Below, piece by piece: positions 17,593 to 27,016 of a stretch of DNA of 64,000 nt. The notes beneath the pieces are model-generated. The model ran no database searches. It worked only from the letters and a program-made list of their open reading frames with translations, and had not been told where the DNA came from. Origin of the DNA: UMGS755 sp045602005 (GTDB taxonomy: Bacteria; Bacillota; Clostridia; UBA1381; UBA9506); assembly GCA_045602005.1 (NCBI GenBank), contig JAZSAS010000085.1, positions 9,562-73,561 on the forward strand, written 5' to 3'. The number at the start of each line of letters is the position of its first letter. Position 1 is the stretch's first letter. The translations under genes were made by a program, and so were the position numbers.

Positions 17593-18882
17593 ATGATGAA
17601 AATTTTAATTAAAGGTGGCAGAGTGATTGACCCTGCCAGCGGTGCCGACGGCATTCGTGACGTATATATTGAAGACGGAATTATTAAAAAAATCAGCGAG
17701 GGATTGGCAGCAGAATTAAAAGACAATGATATAAAAATCATTGATGCTCAAAATAAAATTGTTGCCCCGGGTCTTGTGGACATGCATTGCCATCTTCGTG
17801 AACCGGGACAGGAATATAAAGAAGATATTGCAAGCGGCACGCTTTCGGCAGCTAAAGGCGGTTTCACTTCTGTGGCCTGTATGCCTAACACCACACCGGT
17901 TTTAGACAACGCTGCCTTGATTGAGTTTGTGAAAAACAAAGCTGCTTCTGTTGGCAGTGCACATGTATATCCCATTGGTGCTGTGAGCAAGGGACTGCAG
18001 GGTGAACTGCTGGCAGAAATTGGCGATATGAAAGAGGCGGGAGCTGTTGCTGTTTCTGATGACGGTCGTCCTGTTTCCAACCCTGAACTTATGCGACGTG
18101 CCATGGAATATGGTGACATGTTCGACATGCTGGTGATTTCTCATTGTGAGGACCTTTCTTTAGTGGCCGGCGGCAGTATGAATGAAGGTGCCGTATCCAC
18201 CCGTCTTGGCTTAAAAGGCATTCCAAACGCTGCAGAAGAAGTGCAGATTGCCCGTGATATCATCTTGGCCAAGGAAACAGGAAAACGGGTTCACATTGCC
18301 CACGTCAGCACAGCCGGCGGGGTGGAAATTATCCGTCAGGCAAAGAAACAGGGCGTTCGGGTAACAGCAGAAACCTGTCCCCATTATTTCACTTTAACAG
18401 AAGAAGCGACAGAAGGATATAACACCAATGCCAAAATGAATCCGCCGCTGAGAACGCAGAAGGATGTAGATGCTGTGATTGCCGGTTTGGCTGATGGCAC
18501 CTTAGATGCCATTGCAACCGACCATGCACCTCACCATGTTGACGAAAAAAATGTTGAGTTTGCCGTTGCCTTAAACGGCATTGTTGGTTTTGAAACGGCT
18601 TTGGCTCTGGGTATCACCTATTTGGTGCGTGAAAAGCACCTTTCTTTAGATGCGTTTTTACGAACAATGACTTCTGCACCGGCTGCTATCTTAAATATTC
18701 CTGCCGGCAGATTAGAAGAAAATGCACCTGCTGATGTGGTGGTTTTTGATATGGATGAACCTTATGAAGTGGATGTAAATAGCTTTGCTTCTAAATCAAA
18801 AAATTCACCTTATCACGGTTTTACTGTTTACGGTAGAGTTGATGCCACCATCACCGGTGGTAAACTGGTTTATAAAAGATAA
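17593..18882 (+). CDS. pyrC: Dihydroorotase (multifunctional-complex type)
   Basis: Cyclises carbamoyl aspartate to dihydroorotate. The 429-residue form is the long class I dihydroorotase. The zinc motif DMHCHLREPGQEYKED is near residue 59, FTSVACMPNTTP near 92, and the catalytic Asp segment ATDHAPHHVDEK near 305. It starts one base after pyrB stops, with an AAAGGAG site inside the pyrB end. An ATG immediately upstream in frame (17593 versus 17596) leaves the exact first codon open. Confidence 0.97.
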   Translation: MMKILIKGGRVIDPASGADGIRDVYIEDGIIKKISEGLAAELKDNDIKIIDAQNKIVAPGLVDMHCHLREPGQEYKEDIASGTLSAAKGGFTSVACMPNTTPVLDNAALIEFVKNKAASVGSAHVYPIGAVSKGLQGELLAEIGDMKEAGAVAVSDDGRPVSNPELMRRAMEYGDMFDMLVISHCEDLSLVAGGSMNEGAVSTRLGLKGIPNAAEEVQIARDIILAKETGKRVHIAHVSTAGGVEIIRQAKKQGVRVTAETCPHYFTLTEEATEGYNTNAKMNPPLRTQKDVDAVIAGLADGTLDAIATDHAPHHVDEKNVEFAVALNGIVGFETALALGITYLVREKHLSLDAFLRTMTSAPAAILNIPAGRLEENAPADVVVFDMDEPYEVDVNSFASKSKNSPYHGFTVYGRVDATITGGKLVYKR

Positions 18883-18894
18883 TGGAGGTGCCAT

Positions 18895-19812
18895 ATGTCT
18901 ATTGATGTTTTAATTGATAAAATCAAAGAAAAAAAGAATCCCACCGTGGCTGGTCTTGACCCCCGTTGGGAATATATTCCTGAGCACATCAGGCAGGCCG
19001 CAATAGCGGCACACGGAAAAACCAACCAGGCAGTTGGCGCAGCGCTGACAGCATTTAACAAAGGGTTGATTGACAGTCTTTGTGATATTGTGCCGGCGGT
19101 TAAGCCCCAGTCTGCATATTATGAGATGTATGGTCTTTCCGGCCTTTCTGCACTGGCTGAAACCATTTCTTATGCCAGAGAAAAGGGAATGTATGTTATT
19201 TTAGACGGCAAACGAAATGATATTGGCAAAACTGCTGAGGCCTATGCCGGCGCGTATCTTGCTCATACAACAGCCGGTGACATATCCGTGCAGAACGAGT
19301 TGGAAAGCGAAGGACTGACTGTTAACGGATATCTGGGTTCAGACGGCATTAAGCCCTTTGTGTCAGCCTGTGAGGAATATGGAAAAATTATCTTTGTTTT
19401 AGTCAAAACCTCAAACCCCTCCTCAGGAGAGCTGCAGGATTTAGAGGTCGGAAGCGAAACAATTTATCAAAAAATGGCTGCCATGGTCAATCGATGGGGT
19501 GAAGGACTTGAAGGTAAATACGGCTATACACCTGTAGGTGCCGTTGTTGGAGCAACCTATCCCAAACAGTTGACAGAGCTTAGGGGCCTGATGCCCAAAT
19601 CTTATCTTCTGGTGCCGGGCTATGGTGCACAGGGCGGCGGTGCAAAGGATGTGGCAGGTGCCTTTGATGCAAACGGTTTGGGTGCCATTATCAATTCCTC
19701 CCGTGGCATTATGTGCGCATGGCAGAAGGGCGATTACCAGCCCGAGGATTTTGGAAAAGCTGCAAAAGATGAAGCTATTCGCATGCGTGATGATATCATG
19801 CAGTATATATAA
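18895..19812 (+). CDS. pyrF: Orotidine 5'-phosphate decarboxylase, type 2
   Basis: Decarboxylates OMP to UMP. At 305 residues this is the longer type 2 PyrF, seen in Clostridia and Mycobacteria, rather than the 230-residue form. The catalytic array is present as ILDGKRNDIGKTAEAYA (D-x-K-x-x-D) near residue 100, with GLDPRWEYIP at the N-terminus and VPGYGAQGGGAKDV near 240. It follows pyrC by 12 bases with a GGAGG site. Neither pyrD nor pyrE is in the window, so the pathway is completed elsewhere. Confidence 0.96.
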   Translation: MSIDVLIDKIKEKKNPTVAGLDPRWEYIPEHIRQAAIAAHGKTNQAVGAALTAFNKGLIDSLCDIVPAVKPQSAYYEMYGLSGLSALAETISYAREKGMYVILDGKRNDIGKTAEAYAGAYLAHTTAGDISVQNELESEGLTVNGYLGSDGIKPFVSACEEYGKIIFVLVKTSNPSSGELQDLEVGSETIYQKMAAMVNRWGEGLEGKYGYTPVGAVVGATYPKQLTELRGLMPKSYLLVPGYGAQGGGAKDVAGAFDANGLGAIINSSRGIMCAWQKGDYQPEDFGKAAKDEAIRMRDDIMQYI

Positions 19813-19841
19813 ACCTACGATAAAAGAAAGGAAGTTAAGCC

Positions 19842-20924
19842 ATGAAAAAAGCATATTTAGCATTGGCTGACGGTACGGTTTTTGAAGGCAAAAGCCTTGG
19901 TGCAACCGGAACGGCCATTGGCGAAATTGTCTTCACAACCGGCATGGTTGGTTATTTAGAAGCCATCACTGATCCCTCTTTTGCCGGTCAGATTGTGTCT
20001 ATGACCTATCCGGTTATTGGTAACTACGGCATTAACCGGGAGGACTGTCAGTCAGATAAAGCGCAGGTTCGGGGACTGATTATAAAAGAAGCCACAGCCT
20101 ATCCCAGCAATTTCCGTTCTCAGGAAACACTGGAAGAATATTTAGTGAGTGAAAATGTTATCGCAATCACCGGCATTGACACCCGTGCTTTGACGAAAAT
20201 GATTCGGAATCAGGGTGCAATGAATGGTATCATTACCACAGAAGAACCGTTTAACTTTGGTGATTATAAAGCTGACATTGGGGCATATTCAATTGGTTCT
20301 ATGGTGGAGCAGGTAACCTGCAAGGAGACATACACCGTTGGTGATGGCGACCTTAATGTGGCACTTTTAGATTTTGGCTTAAAAAGAAATTCGATTGCTT
20401 CCTTTGTTCGTCGTGGCGCAAAAGTGACGGTTTATCCCTGCACAACCCATGCAGAAACAATTCTGTCAGCAAACCCTGATGGCATTGTGATTTCAAACGG
20501 CCCCGGCGATCCTTCGCTGTGTGCTTCTTATCTCTCAGATGTGAAAGCGCTCATAACCTCAGGCAAACCCTTTATGGGTCTGGGGCTGGGGCATCAGCTG
20601 GCAGCACTTGCCATGGGTGGCAAAACAGAAAAGCTGAAATTCGGTCATCGGGGAGCCAACCAGCCGGTTAAGGATTTAAAACTGGGACAAACCTTTGTCA
20701 CAAGCCAGAATCATGGATTTGTTGTGGCAGCTGACAGCCTGCCGGAAGAAGTGATGGAAATCAGTCACATCAACATCAACGACCAGACGGTGGAGGGCAT
20801 TCGGTATAAAGGACTCCCTGCCATGTCGATTCAGTTTGACCCGGAATGCAAGCCGGGACCGAAGAATATGGAATATTTATTAGAAGAATTTGTTGCCATG
20901 ATGGGAGGGAAAAACAATGCCTAA
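19842..20924 (+). CDS. carA: Carbamoyl phosphate synthase small subunit with lost glutaminase triad
   Basis: The 360-residue small subunit has the normal N-terminal CPSase domain (residues 1-150) and a class I glutamine-amidotransferase domain (170-360) with NGPGDP and FGHRGANQPV intact. The catalytic elbow reads PFMGLGLGHQ where the family has GxCLGHQ, so residue 248 is Gly (codon GGG, 20583-20585) instead of Cys. The histidine of the HPE motif is Asp in IQFDPECKPGP (residue 333); the Glu at 335 remains. Without Cys and His it should not hydrolyse glutamine, and the complex would depend on free ammonia. The gene is otherwise intact and overlaps carB by 8 bases. Confidence 0.93.
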   Translation: MKKAYLALADGTVFEGKSLGATGTAIGEIVFTTGMVGYLEAITDPSFAGQIVSMTYPVIGNYGINREDCQSDKAQVRGLIIKEATAYPSNFRSQETLEEYLVSENVIAITGIDTRALTKMIRNQGAMNGIITTEEPFNFGDYKADIGAYSIGSMVEQVTCKETYTVGDGDLNVALLDFGLKRNSIASFVRRGAKVTVYPCTTHAETILSANPDGIVISNGPGDPSLCASYLSDVKALITSGKPFMGLGLGHQLAALAMGGKTEKLKFGHRGANQPVKDLKLGQTFVTSQNHGFVVAADSLPEEVMEISHININDQTVEGIRYKGLPAMSIQFDPECKPGPKNMEYLLEEFVAMMGGKNNA

Positions 20925-23900
20925 GCGTGATGATGTTAAAAAAGTTTTGGTAATCGGCTCCGGCCCTATTGTCATCGGTCAGGCAGCAGAGTTTGACTAT
21001 GCCGGCACACAGGCCTGCCGTGCCCTTTCTGAAGAGGGAATTGAAGTTGTTTTAATCAACTCAAACCCCGCAACCATCATGACCGATAAAATGATGGCAG
21101 ATAAAATTTATATTGAACCTTTGGTAGCTGAATCTGTTAAAAAGGTTATTGAAATCGAACGTCCCGACAGCATTTTGCCGACGTTGGGCGGTCAAACAGG
21201 CTTAAATCTTGCCATGGAACTGGCAGAGGAAGGCTATCTTGACAAAATGAATGTAAAACTTTTGGGAACTGCTACCTCAGCCATTAAAATGGCAGAGGAC
21301 CGTCAGGCCTTTAAAGATACCATGGAATCTATTGGTGAGCCATGCATTGCATCCAAGGTGGTAAACACCTATGAAGATGCCTTAGCATTTGCTAAAGAAA
21401 TCGGTTTTCCGGTTATTGTTCGTCCGGCCTATACTCTGGGAGGCACCGGCGGCGGTATTGCTTATAGCGAAGAAGATTTGCAGGAGATTGCGCCTAATGG
21501 TTTGCGTCTTTCCCGTGTTCATCAGGTTTTAATAGAGAAGTGCATCTCCGGCTGGAAAGAAATTGAGTTTGAGGTTATTCGTGACAGTAAGGGCAATGCA
21601 ATCACGGTTTGCTCCATGGAAAATCTTGACCCCGTGGGCGTTCACACAGGTGATTCTGTGGTTATTGCACCGGCACAGACCCTTTCTGAAAAAGAATATA
21701 GCATGCTTCGCAACGCATCCTTAAACATCATTCATGCTCTGGGTATTGAGGGCGGATGTAACTGCCAGTTTGCTCTGCATCCTGAAAGCTTTGAATACGC
21801 TGTGATTGAGGTTAACCCCCGTGTTTCTCGTTCCTCAGCGCTGGCATCTAAGGCAACCGGTTATCCCATTGCTAAGGTGGCATCTAAAATTGCCATTGGT
21901 TATGGCCTTGATGAAATTGTCAATGCCGTAACCGGAAAAACCTGTGCCTGCAACGAGCCGACCATTGACTACTGTGTTATTAAATTCCCTAAATGGCCCT
22001 TTGATAAGTTTGTTAAAGCAAAGCGCACATTAGGCACACAGATGAAGGCCACCGGCGAGGTTATGGCCATTTCTGACAACATTGAGGGTGCCCTCATGAA
22101 AGCCGTTCGTTGCTTGGAATTGAATGTGCAGTCCTTTGAACTGAAGAAGCTCAAGGCATTATCTAAAAAAGATATCATCAAGCGTCTGTCCCGTGTTGAT
22201 GATGAACGGTTCTTTGTCATTTGTGAGGCATTCCGCCGTGAGGTAGACATACAAGAAATTCATGAAATCACCACGATTGACACGTTTTTCTTGAACTGTC
22301 TGAAAAATCTGGTAGACATGGAAAATCGCTTAAAGCAGGGCCCCTTAGAGGCAGTGCTGTTAAAAGATGCAAAGCGTATGGGATTTACAGATAAACTCAT
22401 TGCAGAGCTTTCCGGTATTTCTGAGATTGCAGTTCGTGCCATGCGGGAATTGCACAGCATTTTCCCGACCTATAAAATGGTTGATACCTGTGCTGCTGAA
22501 TTTGAGGCTGTCACACCCTATTATTATTCAACCTATAATGAATACACCGAGACCTTCTCTTCAACCCGCAAGAAGATCGTGGTAATTGGCTCTGGTCCTA
22601 TCCGTATCGGTCAGGGTATTGAGTTTGACTATTGCTCAGTACACGCTGTTTGGGCGCTTCGTGAGGCAGGTTATGAAACCATTATTATTAACAATAACCC
22701 TGAAACAGTTTCCACAGACTTTGATACAGCTGATAAACTGTATTTCGAGCCACTGACTCCCGAAGATGTGGGCAATATTCTGGAAATTGAAAAACCTGAC
22801 GGTGTTCTGGTTCAGTTTGGCGGACAGACAGCCATTAAATTGACTGCTGCCTTGAAGGAAATGGGTGTGAAAATTCTTGGCACTAAAGCTGAGGATGTTG
22901 ACGCCGCAGAAGACAGAGAGCGGTTTGACGAAATTCTGGAAGCCTGCGACATTCGTCGTCCTGAAGGCAGAACAGTGTTCACCCATGAAGAAGCTTTAGA
23001 AGCGGCAAATGAATTGGGTTATCCTGTTCTGGTGCGTCCTTCTTATGTGTTGGGCGGTCAGGGCATGGAAATTGCTTATAATGACCGTGACGTTAAAGAG
23101 TTCATGGATATCATTACCATGATTAAACAGGAACATCCCATTCTCATTGATAAATATATGATGGGTAAAGAAATTGAGGTTGATGCCATTTGTGACGGCA
23201 CCGATATTTTGATTCCGGGCATCATGGAGCATTTAGAGCGTGCCGGTGTTCATTCAGGAGACTCAATTTCAGTATATCCCGCACCAACGATTACAGATAA
23301 AATTAAAGCAGATTTGGTGGAATATACCAAACGTCTTGCCAACGCCCTGCATGTTGTGGGTCTGGTAAACATTCAGTTTGTTCTGTATGAGGGAGAAATT
23401 TATGTGATAGAGGTGAATCCCCGTTCTTCCAGAACGGTACCGTATATCAGTAAGGTAACAAACGTGCCCATGGTTGACCTTGCTACACGCTGTGTGCTGG
23501 GTGAAAAGCTGGCCGATATGGGTTGTGGTACAGGTCTGCATTCTGAAGGGGAATATACTGCAATTAAAGTGCCTGTGTTCTCGTTTGAAAAGCTGCACGA
23601 TGTTGATACCTCTTTAGGTCCTGAAATGAAGTCTACAGGCGAGGTGCTGGGCATTAGCAAGAGCTTTTCTGAGGCGCTGTTTAAGGGCCTTTTGGGTGCC
23701 GGTTTCAAGATGAGTGAAAAGGGCAATGTTTTAATCACTGTTCGTGACACCGATAAGCCGGAAATGCTGGATATTGCCAGAGGCTTCCACGAACTGGGTT
23801 ACCACATTTATTCAACGAAGGGCACCGCAACATATTTGATGCAACATAACGTGCCTGCCACAACAGTTGCTAAAATTGGTGAGGGCAGTCCTGATATTTT

Positions 23901-24114
23901 AGATCTTCTGCAAGAGGGTCGGTTTAATCTGGCGATTAACACGGCAACAAAAGGTCGCCAACCGGACCGTGACGGCTTTAAAATCAGAAGAAAGAGCGTG
24001 GAGCTTTCCGTGCCCTGTCTGACCAGCCTTGACACAGCAAAGGCATTTTTAGCCAGCCTGCAGACTCATTTAAGTAAAAACAGTGTATCCATGGTCAACT
24101 TGTTAGACGTATAA
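20917..24114 (+). CDS. carB: Carbamoyl phosphate synthase large subunit
   Basis: A full-length 1065-residue CarB that makes carbamoyl phosphate from bicarbonate, ammonia and two ATP. The two homologous synthetase halves start with IGSGPIVIGQAAEFDYAGT and IGSGPIRIGQGIEFDYCSVH. Each half has an ATP-grasp segment (RPAYTLGGTGGG and RPSYVLGGQGME) and an EVNPR motif. The C-terminal MGS-like regulatory domain (about residues 930-1065) is present, with INTATKGRQPDRDGFKIRRKS. It starts inside the end of carA with a GGGAGGG site. Nothing in the catalytic halves looks damaged, so the oddity in carA affects only nitrogen delivery. Confidence 0.97.
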   Translation: MPKRDDVKKVLVIGSGPIVIGQAAEFDYAGTQACRALSEEGIEVVLINSNPATIMTDKMMADKIYIEPLVAESVKKVIEIERPDSILPTLGGQTGLNLAMELAEEGYLDKMNVKLLGTATSAIKMAEDRQAFKDTMESIGEPCIASKVVNTYEDALAFAKEIGFPVIVRPAYTLGGTGGGIAYSEEDLQEIAPNGLRLSRVHQVLIEKCISGWKEIEFEVIRDSKGNAITVCSMENLDPVGVHTGDSVVIAPAQTLSEKEYSMLRNASLNIIHALGIEGGCNCQFALHPESFEYAVIEVNPRVSRSSALASKATGYPIAKVASKIAIGYGLDEIVNAVTGKTCACNEPTIDYCVIKFPKWPFDKFVKAKRTLGTQMKATGEVMAISDNIEGALMKAVRCLELNVQSFELKKLKALSKKDIIKRLSRVDDERFFVICEAFRREVDIQEIHEITTIDTFFLNCLKNLVDMENRLKQGPLEAVLLKDAKRMGFTDKLIAELSGISEIAVRAMRELHSIFPTYKMVDTCAAEFEAVTPYYYSTYNEYTETFSSTRKKIVVIGSGPIRIGQGIEFDYCSVHAVWALREAGYETIIINNNPETVSTDFDTADKLYFEPLTPEDVGNILEIEKPDGVLVQFGGQTAIKLTAALKEMGVKILGTKAEDVDAAEDRERFDEILEACDIRRPEGRTVFTHEEALEAANELGYPVLVRPSYVLGGQGMEIAYNDRDVKEFMDIITMIKQEHPILIDKYMMGKEIEVDAICDGTDILIPGIMEHLERAGVHSGDSISVYPAPTITDKIKADLVEYTKRLANALHVVGLVNIQFVLYEGEIYVIEVNPRSSRTVPYISKVTNVPMVDLATRCVLGEKLADMGCGTGLHSEGEYTAIKVPVFSFEKLHDVDTSLGPEMKSTGEVLGISKSFSEALFKGLLGAGFKMSEKGNVLITVRDTDKPEMLDIARGFHELGYHIYSTKGTATYLMQHNVPATTVAKIGEGSPDILDLLQEGRFNLAINTATKGRQPDRDGFKIRRKSVELSVPCLTSLDTAKAFLASLQTHLSKNSVSMVNLLDV

Positions 24115-24129
24115 TTTAAAAGTTATGAG

Positions 24130-24187
24130 AAGAGGTTGCAGAAGTCATGATTACTAAAAAGACTTCTAATGCAACCTCTTTTTTGTA
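24130..24187 (+). terminator. Terminator of the pyr operon
   Basis: The arms AAGAGGTTGCA and TGCAACCTCTT are followed by a run of T. An inner GAAGTC/GACTTC stem makes a long hairpin just after carB. Confidence 0.88.
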
Positions 24188-24217
24188 TCTATAAAAGATT
24201 ATAACAGTTGAAGAGAA

Positions 24218-24246
24218 TTGACTTCAAAACATAAATCCGTTATAAT
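24218..24246 (+). promoter_or_regulatory. Consensus-like sigma-A promoter
   Basis: TTGACT, 17 bases, TATAAT, directly after the pyr terminator and 48 bases before the ATG of the orphan gene. Confidence 0.8.
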
Positions 24247-24294
24247 GAAATTGTCAGCAGAAGTTAGGGAACACAGTGATGAAAGGGTGGTTTT

Positions 24295-24831
24295 ATGAAG
24301 AAAAAAATTATTATTTGTGGAGTTGTCATCATTGCTTTGGTTTGTTTGTTGCCGTTTCCTCAAAAGATTGAAAGAACATTTTTCGGCATTAATACCTTTA
24401 GCGGAGAACCGGCTGAAATCACCCTCTCTATGAATTATTTAAGATTTTTATTTCTAAATGATAAAATGTCCGGAGAGATTACAGTGACGTCAGAAGGCAA
24501 AACAACTGTTTATGGGAGCAGCATGTTTTATGTGGGTTTGTGGCCCTTAAATAATGAAGATAAAACCATGCATGCATTCACAGGTTTTTATTTTAATCCG
24601 GAAACAATTATGCATGATTATGGGGACGGCGTGTTAGGCTCAAAGGTAGTCGGTTCAGAGATTGCCAATGCTTATATAAGCCGGGATTTTAATAAAATTT
24701 TATTATACCATGTGCCAAGCGAGGAGGCACAGGATGCAGAACCAAAACAGTATATAGGGAACATTGAAGGAAATAAAGAAAATGAGACCGTTGGGTACTT
24801 TAAAGGGTATACACGTTCTGCTAAAGACTAG
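24295..24831 (+). CDS. Unrecognised membrane-anchored or exported protein
   Basis: A 178-residue protein I cannot place in a family. Residues 1-3 are MKK, and residues 5-20 form one hydrophobic segment (IICGVVIIALVCLLPF). There is no lipobox, so it is probably a single-pass anchor or an uncleaved signal. The rest is predicted outside the cell, without cysteines or repeats, and ends in a charged tail. It has its own strong promoter and an AAAGGGTGG site, and stands alone between the pyr operon and typA. Its length and clear promoter argue for a real gene. Confidence 0.75.
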   Translation: MKKKIIICGVVIIALVCLLPFPQKIERTFFGINTFSGEPAEITLSMNYLRFLFLNDKMSGEITVTSEGKTTVYGSSMFYVGLWPLNNEDKTMHAFTGFYFNPETIMHDYGDGVLGSKVVGSEIANAYISRDFNKILLYHVPSEEAQDAEPKQYIGNIEGNKENETVGYFKGYTRSAKD

Positions 24832-24932
24832 ACTAGTTAGATTGTCAGGTTATGTTCAATACAGTCTTTAAAAAATTGATAAAAGGTGGTAACCTGGAAA
24901 TATAAAATAGGCGGGAATGTCTGCTAAATGAT

Positions 24933-24961
24933 TTGACATAATTCCTGATTTGTTGTATAAT
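24933..24961 (+). promoter_or_regulatory. Consensus sigma-A promoter of typA
   Basis: Perfect TTGACA and TATAAT with 17-base spacing. Transcription would begin near 24968, which rules out ATG codons at 24950 and 24965 as the typA start and supports GTG 25007. Confidence 0.88.
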
Positions 24962-25006
24962 AGTATGGTTATTTTACTACAGTATAAATGTTCGGAGGCT
25001 CAAAGC

Positions 25007-26821
25007 GTGAAAGAAATCAGAAACATTGCAATTATTGCTCATGTTGACCATGGTAAAACCACTTTGGTTGATGTGATGCTCAAAGACAGCGGTATTTACA
25101 GAGAAAATGAACAAGTGACAGAACGTGTTATGGACTCTAATGACTTAGAGCGTGAACGCGGCATCACCATTTTGTCTAAAAATACCTCTATTATATATAA
25201 AGACATGAAAATCAATATTATTGATACACCGGGCCATGCCGATTTTGGTGGAGAAGTTGAACGTGTGCTTGGCATGGTTGACGGCGTTCTTTTATTGGTA
25301 GATGCCTTTGAAGGGCCAATGCCCCAGACACGGTTTGTGCTGAAAAAGGCGCTATCTCAGGGTTTAAAACCCATTGTGGTTATTAATAAAATTGACAGAC
25401 CTCAGGCACGTCCTACAGAGGTTGTTGATGAAATTTTTGATTTATTCATTGACCTAGGTGCCAGCGATGAGCAGGCGGATTTTCCCATTGTTTATGCCTC
25501 GGCAAGAGAAGGCGTTAGCGGATATGAACCGGATGAAATGAAAGAAGGGCTAAGGCCTCTTTTTGAAACCATCGCAAACCACGTTCCGGCACCGGAAGGG
25601 GATGTCTCTAAGCCGTTTAGAATGCTCGTGTCTAACATTGATTATGATGAATATGTTGGCCGGATTGCTGTTGGCAGAATTGACAGAGGCAGCCTTGCAA
25701 CCGGTCGGTTTTTAACCGTTTGCCACGCCGATGGCACCACGCAGAACGCACGGTGCGGGCGGCTCTATATGCACGACGGCTTAAAGCGAGTTGAGGTGCA
25801 GGAGGCACAGGCGGGTGATGTAATTTTAGTTGCTGGTTTAGGTAACATTGGCATTGGTGAAACCTTGTGCGACCCAACCTGTGTTGAGCCTTTGCCGGTC
25901 ATCACGGTTGATGAGCCGACAATTTCTATGAATTTTTTGGTCAACAACAGCCCCTTTGCAGGAAACGAGGGCGAATTTGTCACCAGCCGTCATTTGCGTG
26001 ACCGTTTGTTTCGGGAGCTTGACACAAATGTCAGCCTGAAAGTAGAAGAAACTGACAGTGCTGATTGCTTTAAGGTGTCTGGCAGAGGAGAGCTGCATCT
26101 TTCGATTTTAATTGAAACCATGCGTCGTCAGGGTTATGAATTTCAGGTGTCCCGTCCGGAAGTTATTCTAAAGGAAAAAGACGGCAAAATAATGGAGCCG
26201 GTGGAGCTTTTGTTCATAGATTTGCCGGAGGAATATGCCGGTACAGTGATTGAAAAGCTGGGGATGCGTAAAGCAGAAATGCAGAACATGCAGCCTTCTG
26301 ACAATGGCTATATGCGTCTTGAATTCCGAATCCCTTCACGTGGACTGATTGGCTATCGCAGCGAGTTTTTAAGTGACACCCGTGGAAACGGTGTGATGAA
26401 CACCATTTTAGACGGATACAGCCCCTATTTTGGTAATATTGAAAGCCGAACACGTGGTTCTATGATTGCCTGGGAGACGGGCGAAAGCATTACGTATGGT
26501 TTATATAATGCTCAGGAGCGTGGCCGGTTATTTATTGGACCCGGTGTTAAGGTTTATGAAGGTATGATTGTAGGTGAAAATGCCAAAGCTGAGGATATCA
26601 CCGTGAATGTTTGCAAGAAAAAACATGTGACCAACATGCGTGCTTCCGGCAGTGATGAGGCACTGCGGTTGACAACACCTGACAATCTGAGTCTGGAACA
26701 GTGTTTGGAATTTATATCAGATGATGAGCTTGTGGAAGTTACCCCTCAAAGCATTCGTCTTAGGAAAAAGCTTTTGACAAAAACCGAACGAGATAAGGCG
26801 GCGAACAGAAACAAAAAGTAA
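25007..26821 (+). CDS. typA: Ribosome-associated translational GTPase TypA/BipA
   Basis: A 604-residue EF-G-like GTPase that binds ribosomes and helps assembly and stress growth. The G1 motif AHVDHGKTT is near residue 13, RGITI near 50, the G3 motif DTPGHADFGGEV near 70 and the G4 motif NKID near 128. The EF-G-like domains and the BipA-specific C-terminus (VNVCKKKHVTNMRASGSDE) follow. GTG 25007 has GGAGG 8 bases upstream and gives the family N-terminus (KEIRNIAIIAHVDHG). It is flanked by its own promoter and terminator, so it is monocistronic. Confidence 0.96.
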   Translation: MKEIRNIAIIAHVDHGKTTLVDVMLKDSGIYRENEQVTERVMDSNDLERERGITILSKNTSIIYKDMKINIIDTPGHADFGGEVERVLGMVDGVLLLVDAFEGPMPQTRFVLKKALSQGLKPIVVINKIDRPQARPTEVVDEIFDLFIDLGASDEQADFPIVYASAREGVSGYEPDEMKEGLRPLFETIANHVPAPEGDVSKPFRMLVSNIDYDEYVGRIAVGRIDRGSLATGRFLTVCHADGTTQNARCGRLYMHDGLKRVEVQEAQAGDVILVAGLGNIGIGETLCDPTCVEPLPVITVDEPTISMNFLVNNSPFAGNEGEFVTSRHLRDRLFRELDTNVSLKVEETDSADCFKVSGRGELHLSILIETMRRQGYEFQVSRPEVILKEKDGKIMEPVELLFIDLPEEYAGTVIEKLGMRKAEMQNMQPSDNGYMRLEFRIPSRGLIGYRSEFLSDTRGNGVMNTILDGYSPYFGNIESRTRGSMIAWETGESITYGLYNAQERGRLFIGPGVKVYEGMIVGENAKAEDITVNVCKKKHVTNMRASGSDEALRLTTPDNLSLEQCLEFISDDELVEVTPQSIRLRKKLLTKTERDKAANRNKK

Positions 26822-26841
26822 ATTGTAAGCAAATCAATTAT

Positions 26842-26903
26842 AATAGGCTGTAAAAAACCTGTATCATAAATCGTTACATGTATTTTTTACAGCCTATTTT
26901 TAT
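26842..26903 (+). terminator. Terminator of typA
   Basis: Perfect 16-base arms (AATAGGCTGTAAAAAA with its complement TTTTTTACAGCCTATT), followed by T-rich sequence. Confidence 0.85.
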
Positions 26904-26920
26904 ATATTTTGTTAAAAATT

Positions 26921-26950
26921 TTGTTTGAAAACCGAAAAAAAGGGTATAAA
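26921..26950 (+). promoter_or_regulatory. Possible promoter of the dgt-dnaG-rpoD group
   Basis: TTGTTT and TATAAA, 18 bases apart, lie 66 bases before the dgt start. The match is moderate. Confidence 0.4.
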
Positions 26951-27016
26951 TGCATTATGCTAATAATAAAATGGTGAACAAGAGGCTTGTATGCTATATA
27001 AATAAAGGAGTTTTTT

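Noticed and set aside
24950..25006. Upstream extension of TypA from ATG codons at 24950 and 24965
   Set aside because: Both lie at or before the expected transcription start of a perfect promoter, have no ribosome site, and would add residues absent from the family.
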